From Coriolopsis trogii (Eukaryota; Basidiomycota; Agaricomycetes; Polyporales; Polyporaceae): a DNA stretch of 64,000 nucleotides. The position numbers were made by a program, and so were the translations under genes. Below the pieces are notes generated by a model. That model did no database searches. It saw only the letters and a list, made by a program, of their open reading frames with translations, and was not told where the DNA came from. The DNA is taken from the NCBI GenBank assembly GCA_020543525.1, contig JAHYIO010000033.1, forward strand, positions 434,001 to 498,000, read 5' to 3'. Shown one piece after another: positions 9,915 to 21,413 of the stretch (its first letter is position 1; every line of letters starts with the position of its first letter).

Positions 9915-12900
9915 ATGTCTACGGCTACCTCCCGGTTGGCGAGGACCACCTCCCAGGCCAGTGCAGACGGGGCCACGCCATCTAATACTTCCTTCCAACA
10001 GCTGCGCGATAAGGTGTGCTAGTCCTTGTCTCCCATCGCGTTGGCATTCATTCTCTTCAGATCAAGCAGCACTTGCCGCTTGCTTCAGATCTTTCTACTG
10101 TTGTGAGCACCTTCGCACGTGTCGGGATTGTACTCCCCACCAACACACTTTCTCACAGGAAAGCATCATAGATGCAGTTCTGCACCTAAACTCCTTGGAT
10201 GACCGCAAAATGCTGGTCGGTGTACATGTTATTGCCGATAATATGACCTATTGACCGCCCGTCTCACCTCCCTCAGCTTGAGCATACGCTCGTCTACCTC
10301 TCGAACAACGCCGATAACCCTGCCGCAAAGAAACTCGAGGCTTACCTGATCCAACTTCGTACGCACCCATGTTCCCGCCGGTTTGTTTCCTGTCTAACGT
10401 CTTGTAGTTTACGAGGATCTTCCGCACCCTCCCGATACCAACATCGGTCCCGACTACGCTTACCGCACCATATGCGGCAAAAACAACAACCCTTGCATCC
10501 CAGACTTGGGCAAAGCGAACACCCCGTACTCGCGCAGCGTGCAACAGATTCACGCCCTACCCGCTAACGAACTGCCCGATGCTGGCCTCCTCTTTGACAC
10601 CCTGCTCAAACGTGACAAGGTGCGTCGCCGGAGGTGCATATGTGCTATCTCAACTGATCCCTCCTGCAGTTTGTCAAGCACCCGGCGGGTCTGTCCAGCA
10701 TGATGTTCTCGTTCGCAGCCCTAGTCATCCACACGTAAGTACTCGCGTCGCCTTCACCCGTAAGGCCGCCTGCTGATCATCGCACCGACCCAGCGTCTTC
10801 CGCACGTCTCACGATGACGTGAACATCAACGAAACATCCTCGTACATCGATCTCGCCCCGTTGTATGGAAGCTCGAAGGAAGCGCTGGACAAGATCCGCG
10901 TGCAAGATGGACGTGGGAGGGGCCTCCTCCGGCCCGATACGTTCGCAGAAGACCGGCTTCTCCTCCTGCCGCCCGCGGTCTGCGTCCTGCTCGTGCTGTT
11001 CAATCGCAACCACAACGTGAGCGCGCCTGCTCACTTCTTGGCCCGTAAATGGGATCTCACCCTTATCCTCCTCTCAGTACATTGCGAGGAAGCTCTACGA
11101 GATCAACGAGCGCGGGACGTACATCGACGCAGATGACCCGAAGTACAAGGCCGATCCGGCCAACAGAAACAAGCTGCTCGTCAAGCAAGAGGAGGACATC
11201 TTCGAGACCGCGCGCCTGATCAACTGCGCGTGGTTCGCGTCGGCCGTCTTCGCGGACTACGTCGCCGCCATCTTGGGCCTGGTCCGCCAGGGCAGCAGCT
11301 GGAGCCTGAACCCGTTCGAGGAGATGCGGAACGCGGACCACAAGCTCGTCGAGCGCGGGAAGGGCAACTCGTGCAGTGTCGAGGTGGGTCTCGTACGGTG
11401 TTGTGGGACGTCTCCGAGCTGGGGCTGATATGTCGCAGTTCAACTGTTTGTACCGCTGGCACGCTACGACGTCGGAGCCGGACGAACAGTGGGTTGCGGA
11501 TCTCACTGCGAGGTGGTTCAAGGACAGGGATGTTGACTCTGTGAGCGCTCCCGCTGATCACGATCGTCGGACTCGGGGCTGATCGCTGCTGTAGCTCACC
11601 ATCGCCGACTTCAAGACCGTCGCTGCACAACTCAAGCAGACGGATCCTAATCCGACTCACTGGACGTTCGGAAAGTAAGTTCTCGGAGTGGCGCTCGCAT
11701 GTCGCTCTCAACAATCAACTTACGCTCGTGACAGGCTGCAGCGCAATGCGGAGACGGGGACCTTTGACGATAAGGCACTCGCACAGGTCCTAATGGCCGC
11801 GTCAGTGTTCCTCCATTGATGTTAATGGGAGCGGTAACTGATTGCACTTACATTTGTAGAACGGAGGCACCTGCCGGTGCGTTCAAGGCTCGCGGAACGC
11901 CATCCGTCATGCGTCTGCATGAGATCATGGGCATCGAGCAGAGTCGGAAATGGGGAGTCTGCTCGCTCAACGATTTCCGGAAAGTAAGTATGCGGGTGTA
12001 CGCCTCGCGTGATATGCTAATCAGTCCTTCATAGTTCCTAGGCCTCAAGAGTATGTCCCTATATTCCTTCAACAAATGTGGCTGTTCTCAGACTGACGAT
12101 GCGATGGCATCTCAGCATACTCTAGCTTCGAGGAGTGGAATCCGGACCCCGAAATCGCGCGCACGGCAGAGAAGCTCTACGGCCACATCGACCGACTTGA
12201 ACTCTACGTCGGTCTCCAAGCCGAAGAAGCCAAACCCGTCATACCCGGTGCCGGACTCTGTCCTTGTAAGTTCCCGCTCACCGATGCTCCTCCCCCACAC
12301 ATGCGTCAACCATAGAGCACTGACCACCCCTCATCGCCATTCAGCGTACACGATCAGCCGTGCGATCTTGAGCGACGCGATCGCGCTCACCCGCGGCGAC
12401 CGGTTCTTCACCTCGGACTACACGCCGTTCAACCTGACCGCGTGGGGGTTCGCGGACTGCCAGCGCGACGCGGACGGACCGGGCAACGGGAGCATGCTCG
12501 GCCGGCTCTTCCTGCGCACGCTCCCGGGCGAGTACACGAGCGACAGCACGTACACGTGGTTCCCGCTCATCACGCCGACGATGACGGGGAAGGTGCTGGG
12601 CGACTTGGGCTGGACGGAGGCGTACGTGCAGGGGCGGCCGGGGGGCGTGCGGGAGGTGCAGGAGATTGTGGGGTGTGAGGACGTGAGGAGGGTGCTTGGG
12701 GAGGAGGGCGGGTTCGGGACGGGATTCCCGGAGCGCGTGAGGAGTGTTGTGCGTGGACCTGGGTGGGTGGTCTTTACTCTCTCGCTGCGATTGGAAGCTC
12801 GTAGCTTCGCGGGCGCGTTGATGGGTGGCGCTGACGGATGTTTTTCCTGACCTTTGTCTGGGACAGTTTCTTCATCGCGGCGGAGGACCCTGCGAGGGCG

Positions 12901-14724
12901 GCGCGCGACCGGCGCGGGCTGCTGGGCGCTGTCGTGGGTGAGAAGGGGGACGAGGAGCGTGTGTTGCAGTTCTTTGCTCGGAAGACGCGCGAGCTTTTGG
13001 TGCGCGAGTCGTGCCGGTCGGTCGGGTCGTCGTTGCGGACTGTGGATGTGGTGAGGGACGTGTTCAAGGCCGTGCCCATCCATTGGGCGGCTGAGCTGGT
13101 GAGTGTCGAGTGTCTCCGGGTCGTTCGGTGGTTCGGTGGTTCTGACGTTGGGTGCGCGCGTACAGGCGGGTATTCGTTTGAAGGAACGGGCGGATGGGGA
13201 GGGCGATTATACCCCTGCGGAGCTGTTTGATGTCCTGGCCGAAGCGTACTCGTGAGTGGTCCTGGCTAGGAAGCGGAGTACGCCCTGATTGAAAATCACT
13301 CAGCTATCTCTTCCTGGACATCGAGCCCGCGCGAATCCACAAGATGCACAGACAAGTGAAGGAGAGCGTGGACACGCTCACCGGGATCATACGCAAGCAG
13401 TTTGGAGGGTCGCGCGTGAGTCTTTGCTGTCCCTCAGCGAGGGGGAGGGGCTGACGACTGTGTGGGTTCACTGTAGATGTCGATCTTTGGCCTCTTGGAA
13501 TCCGTCTCCCACTTCTTTGGGGTGGGCGGGAGCCCGAGGGAGGGTATCGCGGGACGTCTGCAGGGGCTGGGGTTGGACGTCGATACTCAGTGCAATATGC
13601 TCCTCGCGCTGTTGGTCGGCGCCACTGTTGAGCTGTCACAAGGTTCGTGTTTACCTTTGGTGGTGTGATGGCGATGGGAGCTGAAGCGCTGACGATGGGA
13701 TACGTTTAGCCATGGTGAACGTTATCGACTTTTACCTCGATGACAATAAGCCGAAGGATGTCCAGGCGCTGGCGTCGAAGTCGACCATGGGACCGCAGGA
13801 TGATGCTTTGATGCAGGGTTTTGTCCTGGAGGCTCTTCGTAAGTGCTCTGATGTGTTGCTTCTGAGTGGCATGATTTGACGTCGCTATTGTACAGGTCTC
13901 CAGCCTACTTTCCGTGGAGTGTATCGTGCGTATCTCTCGCTATGCGTCCACTTGGAGCCTCGTGGGCTTGTGCTGACGGTTTATGCGCGTGGCTTAGGTG
14001 AGGCTTTGACGAGTGTCAAGATGAGCCAGGGCTCGTTGCAGCCCAAGCAGCGCGTGTTCATCGACGTCGCGAAGGCGAACGTAAGCGTAAGTCTCAAACC
14101 GTCAAGATGCGTTATCTCGGCGAATTTCAGGGCTGACCGGTGTCGCCGATGTCCTTGCAGAGTCGGGCTTTCGATAATCCGCAGGGTGTGAACCCGAACC
14201 GTGGCTTGAACAAGTACTTTGTCCCGGACGGCGCTGCCGGGTGAGCTTGCTGCTGTCTTGCTTGCTATGTGATGCTGCTCGGGAACTCATTAGATTCACG
14301 TGTAGGGTGCTCGGGCTGGATCTCTCGTCCAAGGTTGGTTCTCTCCCATTTGTCTTTCCTGCGTCCGATTTTCTGTCATGTGCGCGAATCAATCTAATGA
14401 TACCGGCTCTCGTTGCAGATTGTCGCGCAGGTCGTGCGCGCGGTGTACAGCTTCAAGAACGTGTCGCGCGCTCCTGGCTTATCGGGGGTGCTGAAGGGGT
14501 GCGTTTAACACGGATTCTTGCTGGAGGTCGTTGTTGACGCGAGGATCTGCGGCGCTCAGGTACAAGGACGACGAGTCGAGGACGAGCCAGAAGCTGTACC
14601 TCGACAGGGACCAGCAGCTTTCTCCGTGGGCGACGTCGATGCTCATTCAGGTCAGTACTATTTGGAATGGGCGCAGCTGTTTGATTTGTATTGAACTCGT
14701 TCCGGTCGCAGTTCCAATACTGAA
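9915..14724 (+). CDS. linoleate diol synthase / Ppo-like fatty acid dioxygenase (peroxidase + P450-like fusion)
   Basis: Fungal Ppo-type enzymes insert oxygen into linoleic acid with an N-terminal heme peroxidase domain, and many rearrange the hydroperoxide with a C-terminal P450 domain. About 27 small exons join into a protein of roughly 1060 residues, near the family length. Start MSTATSRLARTTSQAS at 9915; exon 1 ends at 10013. The peroxidase domain shows a distal His (TSHDDVNINETSSYIDLAPL, residue ~192) and the YRWH motif (~368-371) with the catalytic Tyr and proximal His. The P450-like half has an ExxR motif (EALRLQPTFRGVYR), but where the Cys heme ligand should be it reads GAAGVLGLDLSSK, without Cys. 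The I-helix reads ATVELSQ where active isomerases usually have ANxxQ. So I predict dioxygenase activity with a lost or altered P450 step. The lipase gene follows on the same strand. Confidence 0.9.
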
Positions 14725-15167
14725 GGGATGTTTTGGTCCTCGGGTTCTTCCCGACTCGGAGGACGTGGTCGCTGCTCTCGATCTATGGGTCTCTTGCTAT
14801 GATATATTTCTGCACTTTGTACACGCACTCGTACGTATAAGTACTATGCATATCGCAAACGCCTCATTATGTTCTTGCACTCTTTGATCATATTGCGTAG
14901 TAATGGTTCCGCGGGTCCCGACCGGAGGGATGTGAGGCAGTGCCACGATGGTGTGCCAGTGGGACGCGTCAGAGCGCTTGGTGCTGTGCGTCCGCGTCCG
15001 GCTTACAGTGCCTGTGCAATGTGCAGGCTACGATCGACCCCGGCTTCCGCGGTTCTCACCTTGCTGCGATTACGAATGTCGTCTCGTATTTCTACCCTCA
15101 CGCCCACCTCGCCCGTACCAATTGTACTCTTATCCCCCAACCCCCCGCGACCGCTAGCTCTATCTCC
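14725..15167. other. intergenic, terminator of the oxygenase and promoter of the lipase
   Basis: No gene seen. The last part before 15168 is C-rich, typical of the region upstream of a fungal start codon. Confidence 0.4.
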
Positions 15168-16893
15168 ATGTCCGCCGAAGGCTCTGAAGACGCTCATTCC
15201 AGCTCTGACAATGTCCATCTGCTGGTGTTGATCCACGGGATGTGGGGAAACCCGAGCCACCTCGCGGAGATGCACCGGATCGTCAAGGAGAAGCGTGCTC
15301 AGCCCGAGTCCGAGAAGGGTCCTGGGGGCGAGACGCTGCACGTACTGCTCGCGGAGACGAACCGCGACGACGGGACGTATGACGGCATTGACTGGGGAGG
15401 CGAGCGGGTCGCGGAGGAGGTGAGTGGTCTCTGTTTTTAGTTCTGTGCGTGCGGTACGGGTTTCCGACGCTGCGGGCTGGACTATGCGTAGATCTTTGAG
15501 GAGGTCAGGAAGTTGGAGAAAGACGGGAAGAAGGTCACAAGATTTTCGGTGACGGGATATAGCTTGGGCGGGCTCATCGCGCGTTATGTCGTCGGGTGCG
15601 TTTGTATACTATGTTCTCTTCCCGACAGGGCAGCTCATAGGATGCGTGCAGTATCCTGCACCAGCGCAGTTTCTTCGAGAAAGTCACGCCCGTCAACTTC
15701 AACACCGTCGCTACCCCCCACGTTGGCCTGCCGAGATACCCCGGCGTACTCTCCTCCCTCTTTGCGTTCTTTGGCCCCCGACTGCTCTCAAGAACGGGCG
15801 AACAGTTCTATGTGGTAAGCGTGTTTCGAAAGTCTATCTCGCCCGTGTTCACACCCTGTCCCTCAGGTCGACAAATGGTCGAAGAACGGGCGACCCCTCC
15901 TAGAAGTTATGGCGGATCCAAGTGAGTACATGACTCGTGTCCCCCCCTTGATCTCCCCGCTCATTGCGTGCTAGAGCGTATATTCTACCAAGCACTCACT
16001 CTCTTCAAGCAAGTCCGCATATACGCGAACGCCGTGAATGACGCCACCGTACCCTATGTTACAGCAGCGATAGAAGACGAAGACATTTTCGTCGATCATA
16101 CTACCAATGGTATTCAAATGTGTGTGCTCTTCATTTGGCTCGCTTTGAATTCTTATTCAGCGTTTTGCAGAGAATTAGACGAAGAGTACAGCCCTATAAT
16201 CAAGTCATATACCCGAGCATCAACGGCTGTGTCTTCGCCGCCAAAACCACGCGCTCTTTCCGCAGAATGGTTCAAAGGCATGAAACCTACCCGCCCACTC
16301 TTCCCACCTGCGTTACAATTCAGGTTCCCCTTCAATATAGTACGCGTGCCAGTTATCGAATTCCCGAACATATGCTGACTAGTTTCGTGTAGTTGCTCAT
16401 CATGGTGACGCCCGTCCTCCTTCCCCTCGTGCTTTCCCTGATCATCACTCGACTTGCGTTGGCTTCGCGAGCGTCTCGGAGTCGCATCAAATTGCTCGAG
16501 AAGGACGAATCGAGCACAGAGCGGCTGATACACATCGTCGGCAGCCTCGAGCGGGAGATGGAAGGCGTCGTCGTCGACATGTTCGACAGCCCCGGAATGT
16601 CCGACTCGAACTCTTCGGACCCAGCGTTCTTCCCAAAGTCGGCGAGCGCGGGCGACGGTTCGACCGCGGCTTCAGGCAGCACGGCGGAGAAGCCCCAGGT
16701 CTTGCTCTCCGAGATTCAACGCAAGATCATCGCTTCGCTGAACTCGCTCCCTGGGCTGAGGAAGGAGCTGGCGTTCATTCATCCGGTGCGGAACTCACAT
16801 GCGGTGATCATCTCGAGGGACGTCAAACGGTTCCCTGGCCACAAACAGGGAGAGGGCGTCATCCGCCATTGGGCGGACCATTTGATTATGTAG
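15168..16893 (+). CDS. DUF676 serine lipase/phospholipase (Lpl1/Rog1-like)
   Basis: An alpha/beta-hydrolase of the DUF676 family, related to yeast Lpl1 (a lipid-droplet phospholipase) and Rog1. Exon 1 (15168-15420) contains the oxyanion-side motif LLVLIHGMWGNPSHL. Exon 2 (15492-15595) contains the nucleophile elbow VTGYSLGGLIARYVVG with the catalytic Ser. Later exons read FNTVATPHVGLPRYPG, a conserved block after the elbow, then ANAVNDATVPYVTAAI, near where the acid residue is expected. A hydrophobic segment (MVTPVLLPLVLSLIITRLAL, near 16405-16465) could dip into a membrane. The last exon carries HPVRNSHAVIISRD, which may hold the catalytic His, and ends at 16891-16893. Length is about 450 residues. 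It follows the oxygenase on the same strand 443 bp downstream and could supply it with free linoleic acid (inference). Confidence 0.88.
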
Positions 16894-17158
16894 TGCCCCT
16901 CGTGTATGGTACGTGCCACGCGTCCTTTGTGTGCGCGCACGGTCTTTTCATTTACGGGCCTTTCGTTGGTATAGTTACCTTGGACTTCTCTGGTGTTTGA
17001 GTAGCGTAGCTTTAGCTGTCAATGACATTGCTCTCCTTTGTCTCGCATGAAAGCCACGAGCCACGGAGTATATAGCCTCTGGCGTTCGAGAGGGAGCTAC
17101 ACAAGATCTTGACGTCCGACCACCATCTGCTCGAGGCATACTCCAGGGAATCACAGGC

Positions 17159-18742
17159 ATGGTCCGAACTTCCACCAAAACCAACAACAAGCACAGTACG
17201 TCGAATACACTGTCTCACTCCCCGGCTTCTCACCGTGCTTGTTGCAGGACTAAGTGGACGCCTATGCCGGAATGGTAGCGGGTCTTTCATGATCTCGACC
17301 ATAGCTGAAGACGGTGCGTGTACGCGTTTGTGAAAAGGCGAAAACGTCCCTCATATCCCGAGTTTATAGTCGAAAGGAACCGAAGGCGCAGCGGCTTGGG
17401 AGCGAGCAAGCGCACAAAGTCGTGTGTCGAAGGCTATATATGGGGACTGGTGAGACTCGCATTTGTGGCTCGTCGGAGCATCTGCGCTGATGCACTTCAG
17501 TGGTACGACAGGAAGCTCGTCGCGCGCTTGGACGACGATGGGGAGGTGCACTTCAAACCGACGCCGGCCGTCGCAGCAGCGTGAGGATTCACCCCCCCCC
17601 CCCAGCTTGTTCATCGCAGTATCCGCACTCGTGGACTTTTTTCCTCATACGCGTGTTGACAGGCTAAAAGCGGTCGAGCGCGAGTTCTCTGACAAGGGTC
17701 TGGTCCCTCTGACTATGGCCCTCATAGCGCGCATCGGGCGTTTCCCGACCGTCACGAAGGCGAAGGTGCGCGTTCGGTTCTTTCTCTTGTCGCGACCAGT
17801 AGAGTTGACGGTGTTCGGCCTTGGAAGCTGTACTTCGAGTTTCACAAGAGCAGGCTGATGACGGATCGTCAAGCCGCCGAGATTGAGCGGTTGACCGCAG
17901 ACATCGCCACTAGCTCGACGAAGGGAGCAGGTGCCGACAGCGGCACCGGGCTCGGGACGGACGTGAACCCAGTTCGTTCGGTAGGAGGTTCGAACGCCGT
18001 TGACGGACGGCACGCGCAAGGGTGCGTATACAAGCAAAGTGCTACCATACGGATCAACAGACTGATGTATGACCCGAACGTGTGCAGAGCACGTCCGCAC
18101 ACGCCTCAACGCGTCCAACCTGCGGGGAGCTATCTCACGCCTCCACACACCAACTCGCCCATCGTCCGCCATAACTCCGAGGCGGGTGGCCAAGATCCGG
18201 GCTTTGCGGATGACGACAATCCCTTTGTTGCTGGTTTCGGGGCAGGTCCGAGCGGACTGTCCAACACAGGACAGGAGGGCTTCGCTGTCAACGGGAAGCA
18301 TAAGGTATGCGTCTTGCGACGTGGTGCTCGATTGGACGACTAATACGCCTGCTTGACTTTGCAGCTTGAGCTGGCTCAGGCAAAGGAGCAGCAAGCGCGT
18401 GCCGAGGCCGAGGCCCAGCGCCTCGCGGAGGAGTGCGAAGTGCAGACCATGCTGCTTGACCAGGCTCAGAAGCGGAGCGAGGTGCTCACTCGCGAACGCG
18501 ACGTGTCCCGCGAGCAGAACGAGGTTCTTGCGCGCGAGCGCGATGTGTCGCGCATCAAGCACTGGGGAGCTGAGGCTGCTCTTCGGGGCTCGCACATCCG
18601 GTTTCATAAGCTCGCGGATGAGTTCGAGGTCGGGGTGCAGCAGACTGTGGTTGAGAATGTGAGTAGTGATCCGCGTTTGCGTCGTGTCTCTATCCTCGTC
18701 GCCTGACAAATTTGTCGCATTTAGCTTGCACGGTTGCGGTAG
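17159..18742 (+). CDS. coiled-coil protein, unknown function
   Basis: Spliced exons give a basic start (MVRTSTKTNNKH), then WYDRKLVARLDDDGEVHF near 17502, MALIARIGRFPTVTKAK near 17716, a helical block (DRQAAEIERLTADIATSS), a low-complexity Gly/Ser/Pro linker with PFVAGFGAGPSGLSN, and a C-terminal coiled coil (LELAQAKEQQARAEAEAQ onwards; repeats of TRERDVSREQNEVLARERDV) ending LARLR at the TAG at 18740-18742. The second exon and its intron (17270-17510) are uncertain. One intron carries a run of 12 C near 17592. No catalytic motif is visible; the layout suggests a structural or scaffold protein. The 428-codon ORF on the opposite strand is judged a shadow. Confidence 0.6.
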
Positions 18743-19457
18743 GTGTACCGTCATCGTCGGTGTCGTACGAGTCTGACGTGACGTGGATCCAGGAGGATTT
18801 GATACACCGCCCTCGTTACAAGCATCTCGCGTTCCTATTCTCTCTCTATCTCTCCTGATGATTGTCGTTCTTGTTATGATCTCGTAATGTCTAGTCGTCG
18901 CCTGGTCTGCGATGACAAGCATCGACCCCACGCCTCGTACGGCAAGTCAGCGAACTCGCAACGTGATGCTTTAATATGCGACTTCGACGCTTGACGTGGT
19001 GGGTCTCACAACGGCGATTGGGGTGCCCCCGTACAATATGCTAATTCATCATGAATACAACCTGGAACCTCGGCCGATTGGTGCTACCGGCCTCCAATGA
19101 GGCCCACTGGAGGGCATATCCTTAACCTCAGCACTATGCGAAGAGACGGTACGTTGGTAGGGCGAGTAAAGGTGTGTGTTGATAGTAGTTGTCTCTGTAT
19201 GGGGACTGCATGGGTCTTTTATTATGGGAGTGTCCTGTAGACTATACAAAAGTGCATCATGATCGGCGTTTCTGCCTCCGGGACCTAAGTCTCCGAGTAC
19301 AACAAGTCTATATAGGTTTCGTACCTCGGAGGATTGGACTAGGTCATGGCAGGAAAAACTGTATGGACAGCGTATGACACTGCTGATTACACGGTGACGA
19401 ACTCGCTGGAACTCGTTCGTACACAGCTGCGACCCGTCGAAGTCATCTCATCCGTCT
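18743..19457. other. intergenic region, nothing recognised
   Basis: No exon pattern on either strand. It separates the coiled-coil gene from the inner edge of the right arm. Confidence 0.45.
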
Positions 19458-19915
19458 CTAAGATACTGGCTTCGTTTCGTAACCCTCCTCCGGATCCGCT
19501 GTGTATCCAGTCGAGCCGATGACCCTTCTTGCCATCAGGATGTCAGCGCAACAAGACATAGGATTGGCCGCCCTACGGACCATCTCGCAAGATCACGCAC
19601 GAAAGTGCTCGAGGCCGTCTCATCATCTGTGACAGAAATCTTGCTGGTTCCACCCTTAAGTGTTAGTGTGATTCCGATTAGCAGAACTCCGCGATTATCA
19701 GACAAGTCCTCAGCAAACCCGTAACTGTCAATGCATGTCCAGTTTAGTATATAAGTGCAAGGTATGAGTTCGTCACTGCTCTCGTATACCTCTCTTGGTA
19801 CATCAAGAGTCATCGATGCCATGTCACACCACACGTAGAGAGCTCTGACATCTCCCCATCCTCGCAGGCGCATGCAAGCTCCTGAGAGTACACCCCAACG
19901 CTCTATGAAGCCCAT
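19458..19915 (-). pseudogene. fragment of a DUF6533-like gene at the duplication junction
   Basis: On the minus strand the stretch GVLLIGITLTLKGGTSK followed by SSTFVRDLA resembles the cytoplasmic-loop region of DUF6533 proteins, and ILMARRVIGSTGYTADPEEG just before a TAG at 19460-19458 resembles their C-terminal tail (compare FIARRVVASIGFIE in the inner-left copy). The frame is broken between the blocks and no N-terminal domain is present. It abuts the truncated COPE copy and has no match at the mirrored position on the left, so it is either a fragment brought in at the breakpoint or an unrelated family member. Confidence 0.3.
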
Positions 19916-20920
19916 ATTGCCCTCCGTTTACCCTCAGCGGTCGCAGCACTCGTCCCCTCCGACACCGACAACCTCACGCTGAAGAGCGTCGCCGCACTCG
20001 CGCGGTACATCATCAGACGGGGACGAGTGCCGGAGTTGCACTCGAGGAGCTCTATGACTTGAGCGTGGAGATCGAGGGCGACGATGCGGAGGTGAGCAGG
20101 TGGAAGAAGGGGATCGTGCGGGCCCTCGCGGGTACGGCGTTTGCTCGGGTGGAGGAGATCGAGGAGGCCCTCGAAACGCTCAGGGCAAGAACGACTCGAG
20201 GCGTAAGTCATGTTGTTCCCTTCGTTGCTTCGTCTGCACGTTCCCGATACCGTCGTCTCCGCCATTATCGCAAACTCCTCAACTCTACCCTTGTCCCGTC
20301 AGTTTACACGCTGCTGACATCGTCGTTCGTTTCACGCAGTGTCGCCTGCGCTGTCCAAGTCTACCTCTCCATCAACTCTCCCGACCTCGAATTTGAGCGC
20401 GCCAAACGCTGGGCCGACGACACGAGGCCTCGATCGGGCTCGCGACTGGCATAAACGCATATGACGACGCGAACGCCTTCTACACCGAGTAGCTCACCAA
20501 CCCCTCCCTGACCTCCCCGCACCTGCTCACCGTGCGCGGGGTCGCGCGGCTCCTCCGTGGGGAGCTCCAGGGCGCGAAGAGCTACCTCGAGGAGGCGCAG
20601 AGCCAGATGGGTGGCAAGCCGGACGCAGAAACGCTCGCTGCACAGACGGTCGCGGCTGACTTGAGCACGAGCGTGGCCAAGTCGTCCGAGGCAGACCATT
20701 TGTTCAGGTATGTCGCTTGAATGCGTTTGGTTTGGTCGTCCCTGCGTGCGTGGAGTTGTGCTGATTGCGATTCGGCTTCTCGCTCTGCTGTTGCTGGTCA
20801 ATTCCGACCGAGTTCTCGACGTGTCCGTTGGTCTCTGACTCCTACAACCAGAAGGTGGACCTTTTCGACGAGCTTGCTGCCACGTTCGCCATACGACCTC
20901 TTGCTATCGCTTCAGCTTGA
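19905..20920 (+). pseudogene. truncated coatomer epsilon-subunit pseudogene, inner-right copy
   Basis: This mirrors the intact COPE gene but lacks its promoter, first exon and the start of exon 2; similarity begins at about 19905. The body is close to the parent (LSVEIEGDDAEVSRWKKGIV; RGVARLLRGELQGAKSYLEE; GKPDAETLAAQTVAAD; VDLFDELAATFAIRPLAIAS). Damage is clear: small deletions in the segments matching DLARKEFERA and AEDDLLLQLIEASIG, the second shifting the frame to a stop near 20452, and a nonsense TAG near 20490. The final stop falls at about 20918-20920. About 88 percent nucleotide identity with the parent in exon 2 suggests a younger event than the outer relics. Confidence 0.85.
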
Positions 20921-21413
20921 GCTCGTGAGTGCATTGCGATTATGTGTATGGATAGACCTGTACGTCGGTGGAAACCGATACGTATTCACGCGACTCCGCG
21001 TAGATGCACAAGTGAGCGGGCGCAACTCTGCAGGGTCCTGAAGTACGGTATTGGCACCATCCTCGTGAGTCGGTTGGCGAATCACACACTCGCCTCCTTC
21101 AGCTTGTTCCAACTCCTGTCCGCGCTTCTCCAATGATGCTGTTGTCAACATCCTCGTGAGTAGCAGGAAGGGTTGCCCACTCCTCAGCGCAAGCTTTGTT
21201 TCTCCCATCCCCGCTTACAGTTAACAAGGCCTGTTGCGCTTTGTGAGCAATCAGGTTCCACACGCTCCGCGTTGGAGACCTCATATATACATAGATATGC
21301 CAAGAAGTATGTAGGTATAATGTCCATCTAGAGACTTGGGACGGCGGATTACGCTGTGACCGCGGACATGCCAAGAATAGATGCGGGTACGACGTCCGTC
21401 CAGAAGACTAAGA
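20921..21413. other. spacer between convergent COPE pseudogene and DUF6533 gene
   Basis: No gene. Parts of the short direct-repeat unit seen at 6876-6995 recur near 21290-21400. Confidence 0.4.

Noticed and set aside
17645..18931. 428-codon ORF on the minus strand opposite the first coiled-coil gene
   Set aside because: Its Leu-rich part is the exact antisense of the Glu/Arg/Gln-rich coiled-coil exon, and the plus strand has a coherent chain of GT-AG introns.
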